A stretch of 10,315 nt of DNA from Baffinella frigidus (GCA_026770585.1 MU646470.1:498625-508939), one strand, 5' to 3'. Positions 6,701-10,070 are shown, counted from the first letter of the stretch. The notes: generated from the sequence alone by a model not told the origin. Translations and numbers: made by a program.

Positions 6701-8229
6701 CTACCGCCAAACCAGGCAACCTGCAGTAGAGCGTTTGATTTTATGCCAAGGTAGCAACACCCACCCTAGCATGCCACACACAAAATCGTAACGTAGCATA
6801 CAAAGCGCAACTAGAGCGTTTGCGGTAATTGTTGTCCATTTTGGACGTACGGTTTCCCGGTTTTCCGGTTTTGAAAAGGGACTTATAGGACGTGACAAGG
6901 ATTTTAAATGGTACCAAGAGGCGCAATTCTGGTACTATTTAAAATCTTTGTCACGTCCTATAAGTCCCTTTCAAAACCGGAAACCCGGGAAACCGTACGT
7001 CCAAAATGGACAACAATTTCATCCGGATGAGTATTCATAATGAATACGATTTCGGGGATCTCCGATCCGATTCTCGTGCATCTTAAGGCTCTAAATGAAG
7101 TCTAGATAGACGACTGTCTTATTTATACCCCTTAAGATATACCAAAATCGTATTCATTATGAATACTCCACGGGATTAAATTACCGCAAACGCTCTACTG
7201 TCACCAGGACTCCGAAGTGGCCCTACCGAGTTCGTTTCCGTCGTCCGATTTAATTTCGAAACAAGACAGAATCTGCCCTGCTATCTTGGGCTCCCCACGC
7301 GGAAGGTAAGGGTGCTTATGCTATTTCAGGCATCACATGATGCTAGCTTACGCCTTTTTATCAGGTCAGATTATGGTATGTTCATTGGGAAACTTCGAAC
7401 TTTGAGGTGGGTTTAGCTACGGAATTTCCTACCGTAGGAAGTAGACAATTCCGTAGGGCCATAGGACTAATTTGGTTTTTAGTCCTATGGCCCTACGGAA
7501 TTGTCTACTTCCTACGGTAGGAAATTCCGTAGCTAAACCCACCTCAAAGTTCGAAGTTTCGCGACTAATGTTCCGTGATGAGATTTGTACCAGGGAGTTG
7601 CCCAGATCGAGCAACTTCTCCATACAAATCATACGGTCGGGAACGGACTCGGCAAGTCCACTACATGGCGGGGACGCGTATGCGCTGCAAGGGTTTAGGG
7701 TTTAGGTTCAGGGTTGAGGGTTTAGTCCCCTGGAGCCTGCAGCAAGGTGAATCAGAACCCAGGCTGAGGGCTGGTGGTCCGGAAGGCTGTCCAGAACACA
7801 GCGGTGAGCCGTATGCGGAAAGGTGTGTGCTTCGATGCGTTCATAGCGTGCGTTCGTTCCGAGGTTTTCCCGAGTCATCCGAGAAACGGAGCGCTGCTGC
7901 GGACGGATTCGCTTTCAGGTCGGCGTACGGGTCGAGGAAGATACGGCAGCCAGCACGGGTATGGCTGTGTTGGTGTGCGCGTACCTCGGCGTACTTGACG
8001 CAGCCGCAGCACTGCTTGAACGCAGCAAGCGCCTCCGGGCGCGGCAGCGTGTTGATCTGCCAAACACCAGCGGCCCAGCCTCAGCCCCGAGTCCGACCCA
8101 GGGATGTCGGATGTCAGGGGGAGAAGAAGGCGATCTGGAGTAGGGGGCAGGTTCGCGTGGCCGCTGCGTGGGTGCGGGCGTCACCCGCTCGACGGCCATT
8201 CGCGCCGCGGATGGCTCCATGGTCGCCAT
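649..8229 (-). CDS. OHCU decarboxylase, split gene (six exons seen, 3' end outside the window)
   Basis: The product would be 2-oxo-4-hydroxy-4-carboxy-5-ureidoimidazoline decarboxylase, which converts OHCU to S-allantoin after urate oxidase and HIU hydrolase. Six exons (8229-8185, 8056-7985, 4107-4012, 2651-2598, 1491-1388, 704-649) total 427 nt. Every junction is GT-AG; phases are 0,0,0,0,2 and the last exon ends in phase 1. Motifs appear in family order: INTLPRPEAL, FKQCCG, ARPF, SDKIW, AFLAHPKIG, SGEQAG, NADYEAKMGF, YIVCATGKTAEEML. The His of the HP motif and the Glu of SGEQ match the catalytic His and Glu known for the family. About 142 residues are present of a usual 160-175; the final ARL...EQ.KIT..RL segment is missing, presumably in an exon before base 1. 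Introns are 128, 3877, 1360, 1106 and 683 bp. All exons are open, so I infer an active gene, though transcription is unproven. No signal peptide is obvious; plant relatives are peroxisomal. Confidence 0.82.
777..870. repeat. Degenerate telomere-like CCCTAAA / CCCCAAA repeats
   Basis: CTCTAAACCCTAAACCCC leads into several units of CCCCAAAATCTCA and CCCCGAACCAAACC. This lies in the intron between exons 5 and 6 of the minus-strand gene. It resembles short interstitial blocks of plant/alga-type telomere sequence with heavy decay. Confidence 0.75.
882..1093 (-). pseudogene. Decayed donor-side copy of exon 5, split by a MITE
   Basis: Minus-strand codons at 933-882 read VTMSKGSAGYETKTDF, a diverged version of the AMTKGNADYEAKMGF end of exon 5, followed by GTTTGGG, the same donor context as the true exon. 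The matching upstream half resumes at 1093-1074, after a 140-bp MITE (934-1073). It therefore duplicates the downstream half of exon 5. The acceptor is absent and the reading is damaged, so I do not expect it to be spliced into the protein. Confidence 0.75.
934..1073. mobile_element. Family A MITE, copy 1 (140 bp)
   Basis: Terminal inverted repeats TTATCCGGGGAAAC and GTTTCCCCGGATAA (with small mismatches) enclose sub-terminal arms TTTCCTGGCAACGAAA..TTACTACACA, so nearly the whole element folds as a hairpin. It has no coding capacity. Other copies are at 3293-3423, 5506-5646 and 9888-10027. It sits inside a decayed exon 5 copy, so it is younger than that duplication. The flanks share CACC if the boundary is shifted by one base; the target duplication is unclear for this copy. 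Confidence 0.93.
1094..1200. repeat. TAACGGC heptad spacer of the 187-bp tandem unit (first copy)
   Basis: CTAACGGCTAACGGCTAACG then GTCCAACGGCTCACGGC, followed by CCCTAAAGTCTG, forms the spacer between two exon 5 copies. The same spacer recurs at about 1281-1387, so exon copy plus spacer is a tandem unit of about 187 bp. Its first unit is lengthened by the MITE at 934-1073. Confidence 0.85.
1201..1280 (-). pseudogene. Recent donor-side copy of exon 5
   Basis: The 80 bases match the true exon 5 (1388-1467) at 77 positions. On the minus strand the copy reads GMDVASDTTTSAMAKGNADC and then EAKMGF, with a Tyr to Cys change, and is followed by a good donor, GTGAGG. It lacks the first eight codons of exon 5 (KWASGEQA) and the acceptor; upstream it runs into TTTCCCCCAAACG (plus strand). 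It is therefore not a complete alternative exon. Confidence 0.88.
1281..1387. repeat. TAACGGC heptad spacer (second copy)
   Basis: This is the second copy of the spacer, with the same order of words: CCCAAACGCCAATCC, four TAACGGC-type heptads, TCCAACGGC, CCCTGAACCCTAAAGTCT. It lies directly downstream (minus strand) of the functional exon 5 and begins with its donor GTTTGG. Confidence 0.85.
1388..1491 (-). CDS. OHCU decarboxylase exon 5 (104 bp)
   Basis: The exon starts after acceptor CCGGAGCAG and ends in TTCAG before donor GTTTGG. It encodes KWASGEQAGM, a variable DVASDTTTSAMTKG stretch and NADYEAKMGF plus two bases of an Arg codon. The SGEQAG motif has the conserved catalytic Glu of the family, and N..YE.K.GF is the conserved helix just before YIVCATGK. 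It is the only copy in the window with both acceptor and donor. Incomplete copies lie on both sides. Confidence 0.9.
1540..1660. repeat. Poly-T tract and GGTTTGGAGT-type repeats
   Basis: A T-rich run with a TGTGTGTGGGG junction passes into GGGGTGTGGGATTTGGGG and then three units of TTTGGAG. On the minus strand this lies about 50-170 bp before the exon 5 acceptor and reads as A/C-rich intron. Confidence 0.8.
1681..1713 (-). pseudogene. Fragment of exon 5
   Basis: The minus strand reads MASDTTTPAMA, matching VASDTTTSAMT in the middle of exon 5. It is embedded in telomere-like G/T-rich repeats on both sides. No splice site is kept. Confidence 0.7.
1740..1806. repeat. (TTTGGGG)n tandem array
   Basis: About eight uninterrupted TTTGGGG units make up this block. 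The G-run strand is plus, opposite to transcription of the OHCU gene, so the pre-mRNA carries CCCCAAA. The G-rich DNA strand could fold as a G-quadruplex. Confidence 0.95.
1872..1903 (-). pseudogene. Decayed fragment of exon 5
   Basis: The plus-strand words GCATGGCCGTGTCCGATGCC match GAAGTGGTCGTGTCCGAGGCC of exon 5 with several changes. It lies between telomere-like repeats. It is a weaker match than the fragment at 1681-1713. Confidence 0.5.
2012..2035 (-). pseudogene. Acceptor-side fragment of exon 5
   Basis: The minus strand reads CTCCGGAGCAG then AAGGGGTCGTCTCCC. The true acceptor region is CCCGGAGCAG then AAGTGGGCGTCGGGG. The acceptor AG is kept but the rest of the exon is missing. Confidence 0.6.
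2041..2350. repeat. Degenerate TTTAGGG / CCCTAAA satellite with a strand switch
   Basis: From 2041 to about 2235 the G-rich form (GGGGATTAGGTTTGGGG and variants) is on the plus strand. After the AGGTCACGCCCATCC junction at about 2233-2248 the C-rich form takes over (CCCTGAACCCTAAACTCTACACCC). The switch means the two halves are inverted relative to each other. No gene is visible. Confidence 0.8.
2408..2585. repeat. (AGGGTGT)n heptad array
   Basis: At least fifteen near-perfect AGGGTGT units run from about 2467 to 2583, preceded by GGTTTCGGATTTCGGG variants. The array ends within about 13 bases of the exon 4 donor. Minus-strand ORFs through it (repeating Tyr-Thr-Leu-His-Pro) are artefacts of a heptad repeat read in three frames. 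Confidence 0.95.
2598..2651 (-). CDS. OHCU decarboxylase exon 4 (54 bp)
   Basis: The exon follows acceptor GAACCCAG and precedes donor GTGCGT. It encodes AFLAHPKIGDKGAAAHGG. The AF.AHP.IG block is the family hallmark and holds the catalytic His. Both junctions are phase 0 and fit exon 3 (..AEILE) and exon 5 (KWASGEQ..). It is only 54 bp and is flanked by heptad satellite. No extra copies of it were seen in the window. Confidence 0.9.
2790..2910. repeat. Dispersed GTGAGCCC / GAGTGAGGCAG repeat with 16-bp doublet
   Basis: A hairpin GGGCTCACTCCATTGGTGAGCCC (2790-2812) is followed by two TGTTTCACTCCAAAGT units (2812-2843). The stretch GTTGACGGATTTGCACCG to CCCGAGTGAGGCAG (about 2843-2909) matches 6340-6405. 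This older repeat is the target into which the 150-bp MITE at 2920 inserted. Confidence 0.75.
2920..3069. mobile_element. 150-bp MITE with 51-bp perfect TIRs and 10-bp target duplication
   Basis: The ends TTATCTCAGAAAACGAG... are repeated inverted without mismatch for about 51 bases, then imperfectly for some 16 more, leaving a short loop (TGCGGAGAGTAAAGAA). Each arm contains its own small palindrome, AAAACGAGTTCTAAAACTCG. GCTAGGAGAC flanks the element exactly on both sides (2910-2919, 3070-3079). A 10-bp duplication suggests mobilisation by a Mutator-like transposase. The perfect arms and duplication point to a recent insertion. Confidence 0.95.
3088..3158. repeat. GTTTGTACGGGGGGTGT repeat, inverted copy at 3926-3992
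   Basis: Two tandem GTTTGTACGGGGGGTGT-type units follow TACTACGGGGTTGTA. The reverse complement of the whole block lies at about 3926-3992, within the tandem region of exon 3 copies. The pair brackets about 770 bp. Confidence 0.85.
3219..3281. repeat. 21-bp minisatellite, three units
   Basis: The unit GTGTCAGACACACCCGGGCGA occurs three times in perfect tandem. Each unit holds the palindrome GTGTCAGACAC-like stem. It gives a repeating seven-residue translation that I regard as chance. Confidence 0.95.
3293..3423. mobile_element. Family A MITE, diverged copy
   Basis: The ends (TCGTCCGGGAACACG and GTGTTCCCAGATTAA) and the inner arms (CGAAAATTACTACACGA, CGTAGTAATTTCATTGCCAG) match the family A pattern with many changes and some deletion. 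It is clearly the oldest copy in the window. No target duplication can be seen. Confidence 0.8.
3579..3651 (-). pseudogene. Donor-side copy of exon 3 (farther)
   Basis: These 73 bases match the true exon 3 (4012-4084) at 71 positions. The minus strand reads SKMAMVIASDRIWKTCARAEILE with one Lys to Arg change, followed by donor GTACAG. The first half of the exon, including the acceptor and the ARPF motif, is missing. Confidence 0.9.
3660..3765. repeat. About 29-bp minisatellite, four units
   Basis: Units of the type AAATGGACTGTGTCCGGTAC plus AAATCGTTT repeat four times with point changes. The array separates two donor-side copies of exon 3, which lie about 211 bp apart. Confidence 0.9.
3790..3880 (-). 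pseudogene. Donor-side copy of exon 3 (nearer)
   Basis: The minus strand reads VEARPFTSKMAIVIASDKIW and on to TCARTEILE, then GTCCAC as donor. It lacks the first two codons and the acceptor CAG; GGTCCGG stands there instead. It is thus almost full length but should not be recognised as an exon without an acceptor. Confidence 0.88.
4012..4107 (-). CDS. OHCU decarboxylase exon 3 (96 bp)
   Basis: The exon follows acceptor CACCTGGCAG and precedes donor GTACGG. It encodes AMVEARPFTSKMAMVIASDK then IWKTCARAEILE (32 codons, phase 0 at both ends). The order ARPF, then SD.IW, then ..E..LEAF.AHP, is the family pattern; the LEAF block is completed across the junction to exon 4. It is the only copy in the window with both splice sites. 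Confidence 0.9.
4122..4545. repeat. CT/CA microsatellite with GGTGACACACTCTCTC units
   Basis: Long runs of (CT)n and (CA)n alternate with the phrase GGGTGACACACTCTCTC. The array begins about 15 bases outside the exon 3 acceptor. It is interrupted at 4351-4395, and bounded at 4553-4598, by acceptor-side copies of exon 3. GTGACC or GTGACA marks several of the junctions. ORFs rich in Ser, Leu and His through it are simple-repeat artefacts. Confidence 0.95.
4351..4395 (-). pseudogene. Acceptor-side copy of exon 3 (nearest)
   Basis: The minus strand shows TTTGACAG then codons for AMAEARPLTSKMAMVT. The acceptor and first half of exon 3 are kept; the SD.IW half and donor are replaced by microsatellite. 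Confidence 0.88.
4553..4598 (-). pseudogene. Acceptor-side copy of exon 3 (middle)
   Basis: The minus strand reads AMAEARKFTSKMAKV after TTTGATAG, a weakened acceptor (TAG). It ends at the same GTCAC word as the copy at 4351-4395. The copy is more diverged, with Pro to Lys in the ARPF motif. Confidence 0.85.
4607..4711. repeat. CACCAAACCTCGATTTTAGC direct repeat, two copies
   Basis: CACCAAACCTCGATTTTAGC occurs at about 4607-4626 and 4691-4710. The 84-bp spacing suggests a small tandem duplication between two acceptor-side exon 3 copies. No gene is visible between them. Confidence 0.8.
4801..4849 (-). pseudogene. Acceptor-side copy of exon 3 (farthest)
   Basis: The minus strand shows TTGGACAG then AMAEAWKFTSKAAMVIA. 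The acceptor is kept, the ARPF motif is lost (AWKF), and the second half with the donor is missing. It shares the Lys-Phe change with the copy at 4553-4598, so these two are probably related by duplication of each other. Confidence 0.85.
4850..5114. other. Unassigned intron sequence
   Basis: I see no supported gene. TTATCCGGAGGAACG at 4874-4888 looks like a solitary family A end, but no matching inverted end follows. Short words CCGTAGGG occur at about 4916 and 5065. Open frames on both strands here have no recognisable motif. Confidence 0.5.
5115..5349. mobile_element. 235-bp imperfect inverted-repeat element
   Basis: Arms begin TAAACTTGGTTCAATAAGAA and pair with TTGATTGAATCCAAGTTTA. A second paired block, CCAGGCCGGAGTTTTG with CAAAAGCTCCGTCCTGG, and a central hairpin GAAGTACA/TGTACTTC (5223-5245) lie inside. 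The whole element can fold as one long stem. There is no coding capacity and no clear target duplication. I infer an old MITE. Confidence 0.8.
5506..5646. mobile_element. Family A MITE, copy 3 (141 bp) with ATCC duplication
   Basis: The ends TTATCCGGGGAAACC and GGTTCCCCGGATAA enclose CCCTGGCAACGAAAATTACT and its complement. ATCC flanks both sides (5502-5505, 5647-5650). It is a well-preserved copy and gives, with the one at 9888, the best evidence for 4-bp target duplications in this family. Confidence 0.93.
5684..5783. repeat. Tandem duplication, unit 1 (empty of MITEs)
   Basis: The stretch AGAACCCAACCACTGATACT through CGCAGGAACCTGCGCCACCC to AGCTCACCGATTTCGT recurs at 5812-6309. Here GATACTTAATGGATC and ATGGATCACACGCAGG are uninterrupted, so this unit is the empty version of both MITE sites in unit 2. 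Confidence 0.92.
5794..5822. repeat. GGTTGGGTTCT hairpin at the duplication joint
   Basis: GGTTGGGTTCT and AGAACCCAACC pair across a 6-base loop (GAGGGG). The hairpin spans the joint between duplication units 1 and 2 and may have helped to form it. Confidence 0.8.
5833..6051. mobile_element. TA-flanked MITE, GAGCGTTTGCGG type (219 bp)
   Basis: The ends GAGCGTTTGCGGTAATTGTT and its complement are perfect for over 30 bases and flanked by TA. The paralogous empty site GATACT-TA-ATGGATC in unit 1 shows the insertion duplicated TA, the habit of Tc1/mariner-like transposases. The middle holds C-rich runs (CCCCCCCCCGATTCATTTG). There is no coding capacity. Confidence 0.95.
6064..6235. mobile_element. 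TA-flanked MITE, GAGCGCTGTGCAG type (172 bp)
   Basis: The ends GAGCGCTGTGCAGAGAAGTT and its complement are perfect, and the interior continues as a stem (AAATTGGAGCCATTTTG with CAAAATGGCTCCAATGT). TA flanks both sides (6062-6063, 6236-6237). It shares only GAGCG and the TA habit with the element at 5833, so it is a sister family. The empty site in unit 1 has CA in place of TA. Confidence 0.94.
6310..6420. repeat. Dispersed GAGTGAGGCA repeat with one 19-bp unit
   Basis: GGTGACGGATGTGTACCACA, then TCAACTTGAGGATAGTCGG (the window-start 19-bp unit inverted), then CAACCCGAGTGAGGCA. The block aligns with 2838-2910 and, inverted, with 1-125. No gene is visible here. Confidence 0.75.
6551..6698. mobile_element. 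MITE with family A-like core but different ends
   Basis: The outer arms AATCTCATCTCCACAGAAGT and CTTTTGTGGAGATGAAAT are unlike family A, but the inner arms GGCAACGAAAATTACCACAC and TGTGTAGTAAATGTCGTTGC match the family A core. The arms pair over about 70 bases with mismatches. Either it is a chimera or the core is a shared, functional part. The exact ends and target duplication are uncertain. Confidence 0.85.
6814..7195. mobile_element. TA-flanked MITE, GAGCGTTTGCGG type, interrupted by another MITE
   Basis: The ends GAGCGTTTGCGGTAATTGTT and complement belong to the same family as 5833-6051, with TA at 6812-6813 and 7196-7197. A near-perfect inner stem (GGGACTTATAGGACGTGACA with its complement) fills the middle. 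The right arm is split by the element at 7019-7178. Without it and one copy of its target duplication the element is about 218 bp, the same size as its relative. Confidence 0.94.
7019..7178. mobile_element. Nested 160-bp MITE with AATT target duplication
   Basis: The arms AGTATTCATAATGAATACGA TTT and complement are perfect; the outermost bases TCATCCGGATG and CCACGGGATTA are imperfect. AATT stands on both sides (7015-7018, 7179-7182). Removing the element and one AATT restores ACAACAATTACCGCAAACG, exactly the arm of the host MITE. The 4-bp duplication and T(N)ATCC ends suggest a relation to family A. Confidence 0.94.
7389..7560. mobile_element. 172-bp hairpin element with 80-bp perfect inverted repeats
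   Basis: Bases 7389-7468 and 7481-7560 are exact reverse complements over 80 bp, with a 12-base loop (AATTTGGTTTTT). Smaller palindromes lie within the arms (CCTACCGTAGG). There is no clear target duplication and no coding capacity. If transcribed within the intron it would make a long double-stranded RNA hairpin. Confidence 0.95.
7585..7632. repeat. Imperfect hairpin GATTTGTA...TACAAATC
   Basis: GATTTGTACCAGGGAGTTGC pairs with GCAACTTCTCCATACAAATC across a loop of about nine bases, with a few mismatches. It lies just right of the perfect hairpin at 7389-7560, between that element and the telomere-like block at 7690. Its nature is unknown. Confidence 0.55.
7690..7725. repeat. Short telomere-like block (GGGTTTA)n
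   Basis: GGGTTTAGGGTTTAGG then TTCAGGGTTGAGGGTTTAG is a short, clean TTTAGGG-type block in intron 2 of the minus-strand gene. The sequence between it and exon 2 (7726-7984) is GC-rich with no recognised gene. Confidence 0.85.
7985..8056 (-). CDS. OHCU decarboxylase exon 2 (72 bp)
   Basis: The exon follows acceptor GTGTTTGGCAG and precedes donor GTACGC. It encodes INTLPRPEALAAFKQCCG then CVKYAE, phase 0 at both ends. The family begins with .N.LP..E....F..CCG..KW(A)..M..ARPF, which continues into exon 3. The reading frame closes upstream at a TGA, which supports the acceptor. Long ORFs in the other two frames over this exon lack family motifs. Confidence 0.88.
8185..8229 (-). CDS. OHCU decarboxylase exon 1, start exon (45 bp)
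   Basis: ATG at 8229 (context AGAATGGCG, A at -3 and G at +4) begins MATMEPSAARMAVER, ending at donor GTGACG. Phase 0 fits exon 2 (INTLPRP...) across a 128-bp intron. Family proteins usually begin only a few residues before this N.LP motif, so a short first exon is expected. A start at 8199 (MAVER...) is also possible. This exon is the least certain of the six because the N-terminus is not conserved. Confidence 0.62.
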
Positions 8230-8583
8230 TCTCTTCGCTGGAACTGGGATGAGGTTCTCGTTCCGGTCGCAACTTACCTCAGATCGGCCACTTTTGAGGT
8301 TCTCGAAGTAGCTGCACTTTGAGTATAAGGGGGTCGCCTGAACGCCCCCCCGGTCGCTCAGCACCGGGCTCACCCTGGATCAGCGTCATCAGACTAGATC
8401 TGCTCTCCAAGCTTTTCGACCTCGAGGGGTCGCCTGGAACGATCCCTGTCGGGCAGAAGCTCGCACCGGGCTCCCACGGATCAAGGCAACGAGGCACATC
8501 CTCTTGGACAAGCCCAGGCTCAGCAGGTCCTCCACGGATCAAGAGCGTCATCAGACAAGAGCATGCTGGTCCAGACGTCGAAC
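8230..8583. promoter_or_regulatory. Shared divergent upstream region with imperfect tandem repeats
   Basis: Some 350 bp separate the start codons of the OHCU decarboxylase (minus) and SulP (plus) genes. GAGTATAAGG at 8320-8329 is a possible TATA-like word on the plus strand. Two related blocks, GGGTCGCCTGAACG..CACCGGGCTC (about 8330-8372) and GGGTCGCCTGGAACG..CACCGGGCTC (about 8427-8474), are about 97 bp apart. GGATCA..GCGTCATCAGAC occurs at 8378-8396 and 8536-8557. These could be duplicated promoter or 5' leader parts. No start site can be fixed from sequence alone. Confidence 0.5.
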
Positions 8584-9318
8584 ATGGCGTTTGCCACCCA
8601 ACCTGTCCTGGGGTTCGCTTCGCCGGGAATTCCGTCGCCCATGAGGCTGCACTCGCGCGGGGGCGCGATGGAATCTGCGCTTGTAAAACCACGAGCTTCG
8701 CTCCGGCGCGGCGTTGCTCCAGGAGTCGTCCGACAGAGAAAGGCTCCCGTGCTGATGATGAAGACATCGGAAAGCGGCGACGCGGCGGGCAAGATCGACT
8801 ACAAGGCGGGCTCGGGCTATTCTCCGTCAGACGTTGACCGCGGCGCCTCCCCAGCCGTGACGAAGGAGCTCCTTTCCGGATTGGTTGTAGCACTCGCCTC
8901 GGTGCCTACCTCCATCGCATTCGCAAGCATCGCCGGCGTCAGCCCGCTCATCGGCATCTGGTCGTCTGTCGTTCTCGGGGCCGTGTCCACGGGGGTCGGC
9001 GGCCGTCCGGGGCTGATCGCAGGCGCTGCAGGTGTCGTGGTGGTGCCGCTGGCCCCGCTCATTGCCAGCCACGGCCAGGTGTACATGGCCCCGACGGTGG
9101 TCTTGGCCGCGCTCATGATAGCAGCGTTCGGCGCGCTCAAACTTGGGCGGCTGGTGGACCTCGTGACCGACAACGTCATGAAGGGCTTCCTCAACGGCCT
9201 CGGGTGCCTCCTCATCAAGTCGCAGCTCGCGGTCCTCCTCGGCCTCACGGGCGCCGCGCAAGCCGCCACCCTCGCCGTCGCGCTCTTCACAGGCCTCGTC
9301 GTCAAACTTCTCCCCAAG
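8584..9318 (+). CDS. SulP-family anion transporter, exon 1 (probable plastid presequence and first half of the membrane domain)
   Basis: SulP carriers move sulfate, bicarbonate or related anions across membranes; the substrate cannot be told here. From ATG 8584 (AACATGGCG, strong context) exon 1 encodes 245 residues. Residues 1-90 are rich in Ala, Ser, Arg and poor in acid at first (MAFATQPVLGFASPG, then RQRKAPVLMM), typical of a plastid presequence. Hydrophobic segments lie near 97-120, 122-138, 143-162, 168-186, 196-222 and 226-243. Family-like motifs are LLSGLVVALASVPTSIAF, AGVSPLIGIW, GGRPGLIAGAAG, LKLGRLVDLV and VMKGFLNGLG. An ATG at 8563 would add seven residues. The frame is open without ATG back to a TGA at 8339. 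The exon ends CCCAAG before donor GTCTCA, phase 0. Confidence 0.88.
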
Positions 9319-9627
9319 GTCTCATCCCCACCAACCCTCACGGGCTGAGCAAATCGATGATTTTAGATTTTAGATTTCAAGGCAAAATGGCTCCACGGAC
9401 GCCGGAATCCGGCGGCCTCCAAGGGAAATACGTGACCTCAAATTCGCCGATTTGCTCAGGCTGTGAGGGTTGGTGGCCGGGAACATGTTTAATTTACAAG
9501 AAAATGGCCTATCAAACCGTATGGTGGCCCTAATCAAATTTACCTAATTCCCTAACCAACCTTCGTCCAACTCCTACAACCAAACAGGGATTCATTTTCT
9601 TTCGAATCAAACATGTCCCCGCATCAG
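9319..9627 (+). other. SulP intron 1 (309 bp)
   Basis: Donor AAG/GTCTCA and acceptor GCATCAG/GTG join Lys to Val in frame: LLPK-VTTAIPSSLAA is the usual SulP run. Reading through the donor meets TGA at 9346-9348. The intron is more AT-rich than the exons and contains an inverted-repeat element (9328-9476). Confidence 0.85.
9328..9476. mobile_element. MITE-like inverted-repeat element inside SulP intron 1
   Basis: CCACCAACCCTCACGGGCTG AGCAAATCG at 9328-9356 pairs with 9448-9476 at 27 of 29 positions. The left arm begins only nine bases after the intron start. A smaller palindrome, CGCCGGAATCCGGCG-like, lies between. No target duplication was found. The element makes up about half of the intron. 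Confidence 0.85.
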
Positions 9628-9885
9628 GTGACCACCGCGATCCCCTCCTCTCTCGCCGCAGTCGTCCTCGCCACAGCGCTCTCCGCCGCCCTACAGCTCC
9701 CCGTCGCCACCCTCGCGCAAGGCAACGCCGCGACGTTCGCGGGCGGGCTCGCCGTGCTCCCCACGTGGGCGGGCGTGGGCGCGCTCACCGCCGTGCCGTG
9801 GACTGCCGCGACGCTGCGCGTCATCTTCCCGGTCGCTGTGAGTATCGCGATGATCTCCGTGCTCGAAACGCTCCTCGCGTCCAAG
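9628..9885 (+). CDS. SulP-family transporter, exon 2 (partial gene, continues beyond the window)
   Basis: The 86 codons continue the membrane domain: VTTAIPSSLAAVVLATALS, then a less conserved loop, then FPVAVSIAMISVLETLLASK, the SulP segment normally followed by VVDE. About 331 residues of the carrier are thus seen. The rest of the membrane domain and any STAS domain should lie to the right of the window. The exon ends AAG before GTGTAT, a donor made by the target duplication of a MITE at 9888. The stop at 10000-10002 lies in that MITE and is not the gene's natural end. Confidence 0.85.
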
Positions 9886-9887
9886 GT

Positions 9888-10027
9888 GTATCCGGGGATG
9901 CCTATTTTTCTGTCATTTGATTCCAACGAAAATTACTACACGGGCGCTTTAATATTACTGGTGAGAACGAGTTGTGTAGTAATTTTCACTGCCGTCAGAT
10001 GAAAGAAAAATAGGTTTCCCCGGATAA
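9888..10027. mobile_element. Family A MITE, copy 4, at the SulP exon 2 donor
   Basis: The ends GTATCCGGGGATGCC and GGTTTCCCCGGATAA and core AACGAAAATTACTACAC identify a family A copy of 140 bp. AGGT flanks it exactly (9884-9887, 10028-10031). The left AGGT spans the last two exon bases and the donor GT. The right AGGT is followed by CGCTCAG, which aligns with the intron start after the exon copy at 10202. The element therefore entered two bases inside an existing intron and rebuilt its donor. Confidence 0.92.
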
Positions 10028-10070
10028 AGGTCGCTCAGAAAATATGAACCCTAAACCATACTATTTTGGA

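Noticed and set aside
6727-6812. Another GAGCGTTTG MITE starting at 6729
   Set aside because: Only about the first 11 bases match the family, and the supposed right end (6795-6813) pairs poorly. It may be a fragment but I cannot support it.
7575-8252. 225-codon plus-strand ORF over 7575-8252, and similar ORFs in 7915-8373
   Set aside because: GC-rich sequence has few stops. The minus-strand exons at 7985-8056 and 8185-8229 match a known family, whereas these frames show no recognisable motif.
9613-10002. 129-codon plus-strand ORF as a separate gene
   Set aside because: Its first five codons are intron 1 sequence before the acceptor and its last 39 are MITE; the middle is SulP exon 2.
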